From the NCBI GenBank assembly GCA_002396205.1, contig DGXB01000043.1, positions 1-43,337 of the forward strand: 43,337 bases of DNA, in the 5' to 3' direction. This document shows positions 32,673 through 41,158 of this stretch, in pieces. Source of the stretch: Bacteroidales bacterium UBA4243 (GTDB lineage: Bacteria; Bacteroidota; Bacteroidia; Bacteroidales; F082). The notes under the pieces are model-generated. The model saw only the letters and a program-made list of their open reading frames with translations, ran no database searches and was not told the DNA's origin. A program made the position numbers and the translations under genes. Numbering within the stretch: position 1 is the first letter of the stretch; every line of letters starts with the position of its first letter.

Positions 32673-35300
32673 ATGAAGAAATTCCTACTCATTTTGGCGG
32701 TTCCGCTGTTGATGGCTGCGCGGCTTGCGGCACAAGTCGTCGACTCGACCGACCTCAACCTCAACGACGTGCCGACGGTCATCCTTATGGATTCCGACTT
32801 CGAGGAGTCGTCGACCTCGGTCAACGACGCCTCCACGTTACTCAATTCGTCGCGCGACGTGTTCAACTCCATCGCGGCCTACAACTTCGGCTCGCTGCGC
32901 TATCGCGTGCGAGGCAACGACTCGAAGTACAGCGACGTGATGATCAACGGCATCCTGATGAACGACCCCGAGACGGGTCGCCCGGTCTTCTCCAACTGGG
33001 GCGGACTGAACGATGCCTTCCGCAACTCGGTGATTGTCGAAGGCTTGGGCAAGACCTACGCCGGATTCGGCGGCCTCGGCGGCCTCACAGCCTATTCGAC
33101 ACGCGCCTCAGAGTACCGCAAGCAAATCTCGCTGAGCTATGCCTTCAGCAACCGCTCCTACAACCACCGCGCCATGGCCTCTATCGGCACGGGCGACTTG
33201 GGCAACGGCTGGTACCTGATGGCAGCTGCCAGCGGTCGCATCAAGTCAAGCTATGCCTTTGATCCTAATAAATCCAAAGGGATGAATGGCTTTTTGGGCA
33301 CCCTTGGCGGCTACACCGAAGGCACCTTCTACCAGGCTTATAGCTACTTCCTCTCCGTCGAGAAGAAGATCAACGACAAGCACAGCATCGACCTTACGGT
33401 GTTCGGAGCGCCCTCGCAGCGTGGCGGCTCAGCTCCCGTGGTGCAAGAAGCCTACGATTTGGTTGGCTCCAACTTCTATAACCCCAACTGGGGCTATCAG
33501 ACCATCGACGAGAATGGCAAGCAGGTCATCCGCAACTCGCGCGTGAGCACCTACCACCAGCCGATGGCGCAACTCACTTGGTATTGGACGCCCAGCAAAC
33601 GCACCGAGTTCAACACCTCGTTTTATTACTTTGGCGGCAAGGCCGGACAATCCGTCCTCGAATGGGGCGAAGCCGCCGACCCGCGTCCCGACTACTACAA
33701 GAACCTGCCGAGCTACTTCTTGACCAATGCCCACAGCACAGCTGAGTATGAGGCACAACTTGAGGCTTGGAGAAATCGCGACCCGAAGGTCACCCAAATC
33801 GACTGGGATGCGCTATACGACGCCAACCGCAACCACCTTTTCACGGTGCAGAACGCCAATAATGGCACCGACGGCACGGTGACGGGCAAGTTTTCCAAAT
33901 ACATCCTCGCCGAGCGCCATTACGACAAGATGCAGATGGGCAATGCCACCTACTTCAAGCACGAGTTCATGCCCAACCTCATCATGACGGGCGGTTTCTC
34001 CATCAGCGCCTCGCGCACGCATTATTACGAAAGCGTCAACGACCTGCTTGGCGGCGATTACTACTACGATATTAATAAGTATGCCGAAAACCTCGAAAGC
34101 GACGAATGCCAGACCGACCTCAACAACACGAACCATGTGGCCAAGGTGGGCGACATCATCGGTTACAACTATTACGCCAACCGCAACTATGGCCGCATTT
34201 GGGACCAGATCAATTGGCTTGTCGGCAACTTCGACTTGTATTTGGGCGTTCAAGGCTCGTTCACCCAGATTTGGCGCGAGGGCCTTTGGAAGAGCGGCTC
34301 TTTTGCCGACAACTCCTTTGGCAAAGACCAGATGCACAACTTCTTCGACCCGAGCGTGAAGGCCGGTGTGACCTACGCCATCAATGGACGCAACCACCTC
34401 GTGCTCAATGGCGTCTTGATGACACAAGCCCCGCAGTTCCGCGACATCTATGTGTCGCCCCGCACCCGCCACACCCTTGTGGAGGGCGACCTCAAGAGCG
34501 AGCGCGTCAGTGCCGTGGATTTGAGCTATTTGTATCGTTCGCCCACGTTCAAGTTCCGCCTGACGGGTTATTACACCGCCTACAAGAACCTCATCTGGAA
34601 CCGTAGTTTCTATTGCGAGAACGTCTACCTCAACACCACGACCAGTGCCAACTCCTACACCAGCGAGTTCGTCAACTTCATCATGACCGACATCAACCAG
34701 AAGAGCCTTGGCGTGGAAATGGGAGCGGAATGGAACGTGACGCCGACCATCACCTTGCAAGCCGCTGCCGCCAATGGCATCCATGTCTATAACAACAATC
34801 CCATCTTCTCGGTTTATGACGACAACAACGCTTCGGCCTATATCCAAAACAGTGTTGCTTACCTAAAAGACTACCACGTCTCGTCAGGGCCTGAGTCGGT
34901 GGCTTCGTTGGGCATCAAGTACAACTCGCCGAAATATTGGTGGGTGAGCCTCAATGCCAATTACATGGCCAACATGTACTTCGACGTGAACCCCTACAAC
35001 CACACTGAGGAAGGCATGTTGCACTATGCCCAAGGCGACATCCGCATCGAGGACGTCTTGAATCAAACCCCGATGAAGCCCGCCTTCACGCTCGACTTCT
35101 ACGGCGGTTTCTCCAAGCGTTACAAAGGGTATTACTTCCTCGTCAACGTGAGCGTCAACAATATCCTGAACAACAAGAGCACCGTCCTCTATGGCTACGA
35201 GCAACTGCGCTTCAACGCCAACAACCCCGACATGTTCCCCGACAAGTATTCGTATATGTACGGCATCAATTATTTCATCAGCTTGACAGTTAGGAAGTAG
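32673..35300 (+). CDS. TonB-dependent outer membrane receptor
   Basis: 875 residues from the ATG at 32673 (signal peptide MKKFLLILAVPLLMAARLAA); an earlier in-frame ATG at 32598 lies before the promoter. Plug-domain features: VFNSIAAYNFGSLRYRVRGN, NDPETGRPVFSNWGGLNDAF, SVIVEGLGKTYAGFGGLGG. The barrel shows aromatic-rich strands and ends YGINYFISLTVRK. It lacks the carboxypeptidase-like N-terminal domain of SusC proteins, although DLNLNDVPTVILMDSDFEES could be a short remnant or TonB-interacting segment. Its likely partner is the large lipoprotein encoded 112 bases downstream. Its stop codon's last base is the first base of a palindromic repeat. Confidence 0.85.
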   Translation: MKKFLLILAVPLLMAARLAAQVVDSTDLNLNDVPTVILMDSDFEESSTSVNDASTLLNSSRDVFNSIAAYNFGSLRYRVRGNDSKYSDVMINGILMNDPETGRPVFSNWGGLNDAFRNSVIVEGLGKTYAGFGGLGGLTAYSTRASEYRKQISLSYAFSNRSYNHRAMASIGTGDLGNGWYLMAAASGRIKSSYAFDPNKSKGMNGFLGTLGGYTEGTFYQAYSYFLSVEKKINDKHSIDLTVFGAPSQRGGSAPVVQEAYDLVGSNFYNPNWGYQTIDENGKQVIRNSRVSTYHQPMAQLTWYWTPSKRTEFNTSFYYFGGKAGQSVLEWGEAADPRPDYYKNLPSYFLTNAHSTAEYEAQLEAWRNRDPKVTQIDWDALYDANRNHLFTVQNANNGTDGTVTGKFSKYILAERHYDKMQMGNATYFKHEFMPNLIMTGGFSISASRTHYYESVNDLLGGDYYYDINKYAENLESDECQTDLNNTNHVAKVGDIIGYNYYANRNYGRIWDQINWLVGNFDLYLGVQGSFTQIWREGLWKSGSFADNSFGKDQMHNFFDPSVKAGVTYAINGRNHLVLNGVLMTQAPQFRDIYVSPRTRHTLVEGDLKSERVSAVDLSYLYRSPTFKFRLTGYYTAYKNLIWNRSFYCENVYLNTTTSANSYTSEFVNFIMTDINQKSLGVEMGAEWNVTPTITLQAAAANGIHVYNNNPIFSVYDDNNASAYIQNSVAYLKDYHVSSGPESVASLGIKYNSPKYWWVSLNANYMANMYFDVNPYNHTEEGMLHYAQGDIRIEDVLNQTPMKPAFTLDFYGGFSKRYKGYYFLVNVSVNNILNNKSTVLYGYEQLRFNANNPDMFPDKYSYMYGINYFISLTVRK

Positions 35301-35377
35301 ATTGCTTCGGTCGTTCCTCCCTCGCAATGACGGTAATGACCATCGTTGACGTCATTGCGAACGGAGTGAAGCAATCC
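35300..35377. repeat. 78-bp palindromic repeat abutting the receptor stop codon
   Basis: Outer GATTGCTTC (35300-35308) pairs with GAAGCAATC (35368-35376); inner CTCGCAATGACG (35321-35332) pairs with CGTCATTGCGA (35350-35360). Same two half-units as the element at 22741-22817 but nested the other way round. It sits in the transcript between the receptor and the lipoprotein gene at 35412. Confidence 0.88.
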
Positions 35378-35411
35378 AGAAAAAAGAATAATGAATTTAA
35401 TACACAATAAA

Positions 35412-38093
35412 ATGAAAAACAGACTATTCAACACAATCCTTCTCCTTGCCGCCGTGGGCATGATGTTCACCGCCTGCAAGAAAGAGTATCCTGAGCCGCC
35501 TATCCAGGACCTGCCGATAGGGACGGTTTACACCATTGACCAAATCCTCGCGATGGAGCCGGGCACCGTGTTCACGGAAGACGCCTCGGTGTATGGCATC
35601 GTTACCGCCGACGAGCAGTCGGGCAACCTCTACAAGGCCGCCTTCATGCAAGACCGCGCCACGGGTGCCGCCATCGAGCTTTACCTCAACGCCGTCAGCG
35701 GCCTGCGCATCGGCGACTCCATCCGCGTCTATCTGAAAGACGTCACCTTCGCGATGTACAACAACCTGCCGCAGTTGAGCAACTTCGAGGCCGACGGCCA
35801 CATCGTCATTTTGGCCAACAACAAGCCCATTGAGCCTCAGGTGACCACCATCGCCAACATCAATGCCGGTCAGCACTTGGCGGGCTTGGTGAAATTGGAG
35901 AACGTGAAATTCACGGAGCAGAACACCTTTGCCGATCCGACCACCTACGGCAATCGCACCTTGATTGATGCTTTGGATCCGTCCGCCAACGTGATTGTGC
36001 GTACTTCCAACTATGCCAATTTCGCCAACGACTCGCTGCCGCAAGGCACGGGTAGCTTGGTGGCCATTGCCACGGTCTACAACAGCACTTGGCAACTCGT
36101 CATCCGTTCCGCGCGAGAACTGGAATTTGAAGGCTATGTCCCTGGCGGCGATTCGGGTTTGCCTTATTTCCAGGATTTCAGTTCGTCGTTTGGAACTTAC
36201 ACGACCTATAGTGTGGCTGGCGACGAGGAATGGGTGATTGATTACAATACCGCAAAAATGACGGGCCATGTTGGTAACAGCAACTTCGCCAACGAGGACT
36301 GGCTGATTTCGGCCCCTGTGGCTTTGACGGGTGTCGACCATGTAAAGGTGTGCGTGAACTATGCAGCCCAATATCAGAATCCTAATACCGAGGATGTCAC
36401 GTTACAAATCTCCAAGGACTATGTGGCCGGCACCGACCCGCTGACCGCCAACTGGATCCAGATGAACGTCACCTATCCGAACACGGCCAATTGGTCAGAT
36501 TTCCAAACTGTTGAAACGAGCCTCGACGAGTTCCTTGGCGAGACTGTGACGGTGGCCGTCAAGTTCACCTCTTCGGAGTCGGCCTCGCGCACCTTCGAGG
36601 TGAAATACATCCTCGTGCAGGAAGGCACTCCGGGCGATGGCCCGACGCCTCCTACCCCGACTCCTGGCGGTGGCGAACTGCAAACGATGCCTTACACGCA
36701 GTCGTTCGCCGATGAGTTTGGCACTTATATGACTTACGACGTTGCAGGCCCCCAGTCGTGGATGATTGATTACCATACGGCCAAGATGACGGGCTACGCC
36801 GGAGGCTCGAATGCCAACGAAGACTGGCTCATCTCTTCTCCTGTGGCGGTTACTGGAGTGAACGAGGCGAAGGTCTCCGTGACTTATTCGGCTCAATATC
36901 AGAATGCCGACAATAGCGACGTTTCGTTGCAGGTCTCTACGGACTATGTCTATGGCAACGACCCGACTTCCGCTACCTGGACGAATATGCAGACGACCTA
37001 TCCGAACACTTCGAGTTTCAATGATTTCCAGACGATTGAGACCAGTCTGAACGACTTCATCGGACAGAATGTCACTGTTGCCATCAAATACACTTCGACA
37101 GATGCGCAGTCGAGAACGATTGAGATTCAAAGTATCACGGTTCAAGAGGGTAGCGGTGTGACACCGCCGACGCCGCCGACTCCTGGCCAAGGCGAAGGCA
37201 GCGGCACTGCCGACGACCCGTATAACGTGGCCGCTGGTATCGGCTTGCAGAGCGAAGAGCCAATCGCATGGGTGCATGGCTATATCGTCGGTGCCGTGAA
37301 GTCGGGCCTCAGCTCGGTCACGGGCAACGCCGACATCAACTGGGCTGGTCCGTTCGACCTGGCTACCAACGTGGTCATTGCTGACGATGCTTCTTGCAAC
37401 GAAATCAGCCAATGCATCATTGTCAACCTGCCTGCTGGCAAGCCTTTGCGCACGCAAGTCAACCTGATGGACAACCCGGGCAATTTAGGCAAACATCTCG
37501 CCGTGAACGGGAAACTCCGCAAGTATTTCGGACAAGCTGGACTGCGCGACAGCGGCGGCACGGAGGAAGACTTCGTTTTGGAAGGTGGTGATACGCCACC
37601 CACGCCTCCCACACCGGGGACGGGCATCTTCTCTGAATCTTTCGCCAATGGGCAAGGGGAGTTCACCATTCAGGATGTCGATAATGCAGGCATGAATTAC
37701 GTTTGGACTTATATGAGCAATTATCATTGCATGAAGGCCAACGGCTATTATCAAGGTGCCCATACCACGGAAAGTTGGCTTGTTTCGCCTAAAATTGACT
37801 TGGCCGACGTCGGTGCAGCCACGTTGAAATTCGACCATGCAGTCGCTTTTGCCTCGGCTGAAGGATCGTTCTTCGTCATGGCCTCGACCGATTATTCTGG
37901 CGACGTTACGACGGCGACTTGGACGGAACTGAATATAGGCACTTGGCCAGAACCCAATCCCTCTTGGGTGTTTGAGGGTGCTTCTGCCAACTTGAGCGGT
38001 TTCGTCGGCCAAAAAGTGACCATCGCCTTCAAGTATACCAGCACGACAGATGTCTGTCCCGCTTGGGAAGTGAAGAATGTTGTGGTGGAATAA
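35412..38093 (+). CDS. Multi-domain surface lipoprotein: DUF5689, three choice-of-anchor-type domains, DUF6359-like domain
   Basis: 893 residues from the ATG at 35412 (MKNRLFNTILLLAAVGMMFTAC, Cys22). Order: DUF5689 (about 40-240: TIDQILAMEPGTVFTEDASV, IRVYLKDVTFAMYNNLPQLS); jelly-roll domain 1 (about 255-415: LPYFQDFSSSFGTY, NEDWLISAPV); Pro/Thr linker; domain 2 (about 425-575), a clear duplicate (MPYTQSFADEFGTY, NEDWLISSPV); linker; a DUF6359-like OB-fold (about 595-735: GTADDPYNVAAGIGLQ, WVHGYIVGAV); linker PTPPTPGTG; and a third jelly-roll (about 740-893: IFSESFANGQGEFTI, ESWLVSPKIDL). It probably works with the TonB receptor upstream as a surface binding protein. Substrate not determined; nucleic acid or phosphodiester material is a guess from the EEP neighbour. 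Confidence 0.82.
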   Translation: MKNRLFNTILLLAAVGMMFTACKKEYPEPPIQDLPIGTVYTIDQILAMEPGTVFTEDASVYGIVTADEQSGNLYKAAFMQDRATGAAIELYLNAVSGLRIGDSIRVYLKDVTFAMYNNLPQLSNFEADGHIVILANNKPIEPQVTTIANINAGQHLAGLVKLENVKFTEQNTFADPTTYGNRTLIDALDPSANVIVRTSNYANFANDSLPQGTGSLVAIATVYNSTWQLVIRSARELEFEGYVPGGDSGLPYFQDFSSSFGTYTTYSVAGDEEWVIDYNTAKMTGHVGNSNFANEDWLISAPVALTGVDHVKVCVNYAAQYQNPNTEDVTLQISKDYVAGTDPLTANWIQMNVTYPNTANWSDFQTVETSLDEFLGETVTVAVKFTSSESASRTFEVKYILVQEGTPGDGPTPPTPTPGGGELQTMPYTQSFADEFGTYMTYDVAGPQSWMIDYHTAKMTGYAGGSNANEDWLISSPVAVTGVNEAKVSVTYSAQYQNADNSDVSLQVSTDYVYGNDPTSATWTNMQTTYPNTSSFNDFQTIETSLNDFIGQNVTVAIKYTSTDAQSRTIEIQSITVQEGSGVTPPTPPTPGQGEGSGTADDPYNVAAGIGLQSEEPIAWVHGYIVGAVKSGLSSVTGNADINWAGPFDLATNVVIADDASCNEISQCIIVNLPAGKPLRTQVNLMDNPGNLGKHLAVNGKLRKYFGQAGLRDSGGTEEDFVLEGGDTPPTPPTPGTGIFSESFANGQGEFTIQDVDNAGMNYVWTYMSNYHCMKANGYYQGAHTTESWLVSPKIDLADVGAATLKFDHAVAFASAEGSFFVMASTDYSGDVTTATWTELNIGTWPEPNPSWVFEGASANLSGFVGQKVTIAFKYTSTTDVCPAWEVKNVVVE

Positions 38094-38113
38094 ACGAAAC
38101 GACAAACCAAAAC

Positions 38114-38131
38114 GAAAAGCCTGCCTTCGGG
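38114..38131 (+). repeat. Broken upstream copy of an 18-bp terminator sequence
   Basis: GAAAAGCCTGCCTTCGGG, identical to 38753-38770. Here it is followed by ATAGTTTTAATATT, so the second hairpin arm is missing and it should not terminate well. The two copies bracket the gene at 38184-38648. Confidence 0.7.
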
Positions 38132-38183
38132 ATAGTTTTAATATTAGAATAGATGTAATACAAGTTTCAACATTACCATAAAC

Positions 38184-38648
38184 ATGAAAAGAGTTGTAAT
38201 CAAACAAGGAGACATATTCTCCATAGAAACGGAAAAAGGGAAACGATATTTCCAATACATTTGCAAAGATGCGTATCAGTTGAATGGAAATGTTATTCGT
38301 GTATTTAAGGACGATACCATGACTGATGTCGAATTCTATATCCATACAATCATCTCCATTGGAGTAAAGCAGTACGGATGGGTGAAAGTCGGCAATGGTC
38401 CTGTACCAGACATTTCTAATGTGGTTTTCTTTACGGATGTTGATATGGCTGCTAAGTTGTACGTGTTTAAAAACCAAGATGCAAACTGGAGAATATGGAC
38501 GGTTAGCGGTAATGAAAAAATCGTGAAGGAATTGCCTGAATACAGATGTGAAGAAGGTGGAGTTTATCCTCCATGTCGTATAATGGATGTCATTTGTGGT
38601 AAAGATTTAGGATATAATAGATACATGAAGGATATGCCCGATTTGTAA
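38184..38648 (+). CDS. Hypothetical protein, possibly Imm26-like immunity protein
   Basis: 154 residues, noticeably more AT-rich than neighbouring genes. The N-terminal half (VVIKQGDIFSIETEKGKRYF, then YICKDAYQLNGNVIRVF) resembles Imm26-type immunity proteins, which start with a gene-product pattern of the form GDIF.I....G.Y and protect against polymorphic toxins; this resemblance is weak. The C-terminal half (LYVFKNQDANWRIWTVSGNE, GGVYPPCRIMDVICGKDLGY) is unassigned. No toxin gene is adjacent. It stands alone between two copies of an 18-bp terminator sequence, suggesting recent acquisition. Confidence 0.6.
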   Translation: MKRVVIKQGDIFSIETEKGKRYFQYICKDAYQLNGNVIRVFKDDTMTDVEFYIHTIISIGVKQYGWVKVGNGPVPDISNVVFFTDVDMAAKLYVFKNQDANWRIWTVSGNEKIVKELPEYRCEEGGVYPPCRIMDVICGKDLGYNRYMKDMPDL

Positions 38649-38753
38649 GACCCGAATTTCCCCCGTTTTCCCGAATTTGCAATTTTGGGGCCGCGAGTAT
38701 CAGCATTTGCAATGCGGGAAAAGGGGAATAAGACTCCGTGAGTTTTGATATTG

Positions 38754-38778
38754 AAAAGCCTGCCTTCGGGTGGGCTTT
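38754..38778 (+). terminator. Rho-independent terminator with TTCG loop
   Basis: AAAAGCCTGCC, loop TTCG, GGTGGGCTTTT with a T7 run (38772-38778). Every position pairs, with two G-T wobbles. It shares its first 17 bases with the broken copy at 38115-38131. Confidence 0.88.
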
Positions 38779-38836
38779 TTTTGTTTTGCATTGCGGCCTC
38801 CGTAACAAAATGTGTCTAAAACCTCGTAAAATTCCA

Positions 38837-38875
38837 AGATTTGGAGCAAGTATAGCCTATACTTGCTCCAAATCT
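38837..38875. repeat. Perfect 18-bp-arm palindrome upstream of the glycosyltransferase
   Basis: AGATTTGGAGCAAGTATA (38837-38854), loop GCC, then its exact reverse complement (38858-38875). It lies about 97 bases before the TATCTTTG promoter. No T run follows, so it is either a mobile palindrome or a large operator. Confidence 0.85.
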
Positions 38876-39006
38876 ATGAAAAAATCGGAGATTTGGATAC
38901 ATTATAAGGGCATTTTCCAAAACTGAAGAAATCAATTTTCGCAAATCTTCGTTTTTTCGGCAATTTTCCCCTATCTTTGCACGTTGTAAGGAAAACGAAT
39001 TTTGAA

Positions 39007-39747
39007 ATGTCAGAGAATCTAGTCATCATACCCACCTACAAGGAAAAGGAGAACATCGAGAAGATCATCCGCTATGTGTTCAACCTGCCCATGGCCTTCG
39101 ACATCCTCATCATCGACGACAACAGTCCCGACGGCACTGCCGACATCGTGAAAACACTGATGACGGAGTTTGGCGACCGGCTGTTTATGATCCAGCGTGC
39201 CGGTAAGTTAGGGCTTGGCACGGCTTACATCACGGGATTCCGTTGGGCCTTGGAGCGTGATTATCAATATGTTTTCGAGATGGATGCCGATTTCTCACAC
39301 AATCCCGACGACCTTTCGAGATTGCATGATGCCTGCGCCAACGGGGCGGACTTGGCTGTGGGTTCTCGCTACAAGACGGGCGTCAACGTGGTCAACTGGC
39401 CGATGGGGCGTGTGCTGATGTCGTACTATGCCTCGGCCTACGTGCGCTTCGTTACGCGGATGCAGGTGCGCGACACCACGGCGGGTTTCGTGTGCTATAC
39501 TCGCAAGGTGCTCGAAACCATCGACTTGGACAGAATCAAGTTCGTGGGCTATGCCTTCCAAATTGAGATGAAATACACCGCTTGGAAGCTCGGTTTCAAG
39601 ATTGAGGAGGTGCCGATCATCTTCACCGACCGACGCGAAGGTCAGTCGAAGATGAGCAAAGGCATTTTCAAGGAAGCCGTTTTCGGGGTGCTCAACTTGC
39701 GGTGGAGAGGCATGACGGGAAAAATCAAACCGAGGAAAAACGTATGA
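39007..39747 (+). CDS. Polyprenol monophosphomannose synthase (GT2, Dpm1-like)
   Basis: 246 residues from the ATG at 39007 (MSENLVIIPTYKEKENIEKI). GT2 features of dolichol/polyprenol-phosphate sugar transferases: ILIIDDNSPDGTADIVK, GLGTAYITGFRWALE, VFEMDADFSHNPDDL (metal-binding DAD), GSRYKTGVNVVNWPMGR, DTTAGFVCYTRKVLETIDL and IPIIFTDRREGQSKMS-like EEVPIIFTDRREGQSKMSK. It transfers a hexose from a nucleotide sugar to polyprenyl phosphate at the inner membrane. The catalytic domain alone is present, without C-terminal transmembrane helices. It overlaps pyrC by 4 bases. Confidence 0.92.
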   Translation: MSENLVIIPTYKEKENIEKIIRYVFNLPMAFDILIIDDNSPDGTADIVKTLMTEFGDRLFMIQRAGKLGLGTAYITGFRWALERDYQYVFEMDADFSHNPDDLSRLHDACANGADLAVGSRYKTGVNVVNWPMGRVLMSYYASAYVRFVTRMQVRDTTAGFVCYTRKVLETIDLDRIKFVGYAFQIEMKYTAWKLGFKIEEVPIIFTDRREGQSKMSKGIFKEAVFGVLNLRWRGMTGKIKPRKNV

Positions 39748-41144
39748 ATTATTACATAAAAAATGCGACACTTGTCAACGAGGGCCAGGCTTTCGTGGCA
39801 AGTGTTTTTGTTAAGGATGGCTTGATTGCCAAAATAATACGAGGGAACCAGGCTCCTGATTTCGTTGAAGGGACGGCTGACGCGGAGGCAGCCCATCGAC
39901 AGGATCAAGGGCCTGATACTGAAGTCATTGATGCCACGGGCAAATACCTGATTCCAGGCATCATCGATGAGCATGTGCATTTCCGCGAGCCAGGCTTGAC
40001 GTATAAAGGTGATATATATACTGAGAGCCGTGCGGCTGTGGCTGGTGGCGTGACTTCATATATGGACATGCCCAACACCATTCCACCTACCACCACGCAA
40101 GAGCTTCTGCAACAGAAGTTTGACCTTGCTGCTGAGAAGTCGTTGGCCAACTATTCGTTCTATCTTGGCGCAACCAACGACAACCTGTCGGAAATCGTCA
40201 AGACCGACCCGAAGCGCGTTTGCGGCATCAAGGTGTTCATGGGGTCGAGCACGGGAGACATGCTTGTCGACAAGGATGAGGTTTTGGAAGCCCTGTTCAA
40301 GGAGTCGCCCTGCCTCATTGCCGCCCATTGCGAGGATGAGGAAATCATTCAGCACAACATCGCGCTGTATCAGGATATGGTCAATAAGGAAATCGTGGAG
40401 GCAAAAGCCACTTTGCATCCAAAGATTCGGACCGAAACGGCGTGCTATCTGTCGTCTTTGAAGGCTGCCGATCTGGCAGCGAAAACGGGAGCCAGACTTC
40501 ATGTGCTCCATGTGTCCACGGCAAGGGAATTGGATTTGTTTAGGAGGGATATTCCGTTGAGTGAGAAAAAGGTAACAGCCGAGACATGTCCCCATTACTT
40601 GCGCTTCGACGACCTTGACTACCGGAAAATGAAATTCGGAATCAAGTGCAATCCTGCCATCAAGGGAGTAGCGAACAAGGAGGCGTTGATGAAGGCCATC
40701 AGGAACGGCTTGATCGACACCATCGGCTCCGACCACGCACCGCATCGCCGCAACGAGAAATACACAGGAAACTATTTCACCAGCAAGTCGGGATTTGCCT
40801 CTATCCAACATTCCTTGGAGGTGATGCTGGAATGGGTTCGCCAGCATGAACTGACTTTCCCGCGAGTGGTGCAGCTGATGTGCCACAATCCGGCCATTTT
40901 GTACCAAATCGATCGTCGTGGGTTCATCCGTGAAGGCTATCATGCCGACTTGGCTCTTGTGGATATGAACGACGAGCACCAAATCGTGACGGCCAACGAG
41001 TTCACCAAGACACATTGGACGCCCTACAAACGTGAGAAGATGCACTCCCGCGTGACCCACACTTTCGTGAACGGCAATTTGGTTTATGAGAATGGCGAGT
41101 TCTATGAAGGGAGTATTGGCGAAAGACTTGAGTTTAACCGATAA
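39744..41144 (+). CDS. pyrC: Dihydroorotase
   Basis: 466 residues from the ATG at 39744, which overlaps the upstream stop (ATGA). The enzyme cyclises carbamoyl aspartate to dihydroorotate in pyrimidine synthesis. Zinc-site motifs: DEHVHFREPG (His77, His79), the carbamylated-lysine region CGIKVFMGSSTG, AAHCEDEEII, LHVLHVSTARE, and SDHAPHRRNEK. Class I type with MDMPNTIPPTTT. Between the first strands (about residues 34-60) there is an extra hydrophilic stretch APDFVEGTADAEAAHRQDQG that shorter homologues lack. Same operon as the glycosyltransferase and the MORN lipoprotein. Confidence 0.93.
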   Translation: MNYYIKNATLVNEGQAFVASVFVKDGLIAKIIRGNQAPDFVEGTADAEAAHRQDQGPDTEVIDATGKYLIPGIIDEHVHFREPGLTYKGDIYTESRAAVAGGVTSYMDMPNTIPPTTTQELLQQKFDLAAEKSLANYSFYLGATNDNLSEIVKTDPKRVCGIKVFMGSSTGDMLVDKDEVLEALFKESPCLIAAHCEDEEIIQHNIALYQDMVNKEIVEAKATLHPKIRTETACYLSSLKAADLAAKTGARLHVLHVSTARELDLFRRDIPLSEKKVTAETCPHYLRFDDLDYRKMKFGIKCNPAIKGVANKEALMKAIRNGLIDTIGSDHAPHRRNEKYTGNYFTSKSGFASIQHSLEVMLEWVRQHELTFPRVVQLMCHNPAILYQIDRRGFIREGYHADLALVDMNDEHQIVTANEFTKTHWTPYKREKMHSRVTHTFVNGNLVYENGEFYEGSIGERLEFNR

Positions 41145-41158
41145 AAAATGATACGACA

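Larger units (their letters stand above)
38649..39006 (+). promoter_or_regulatory. Repeat-rich intergenic region with promoter of the glycosyltransferase operon
   Basis: No gene is seen in these 358 bases. In order: CGAATTTGCAATTTTGGGG, then GAGTATCAGCATTTGCAATGC (38695-38715), related to GAGTATGAGCATTTGCAATGC at 5019-5039; the intact terminator at 38754-38778; a perfect 18-bp-arm palindrome (38837-38875) with a further AGATTTGGA copy near 38891; and the promoter TATCTTTG (38972-38979), about 27 bases before the ATG at 39007. Confidence 0.6.
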
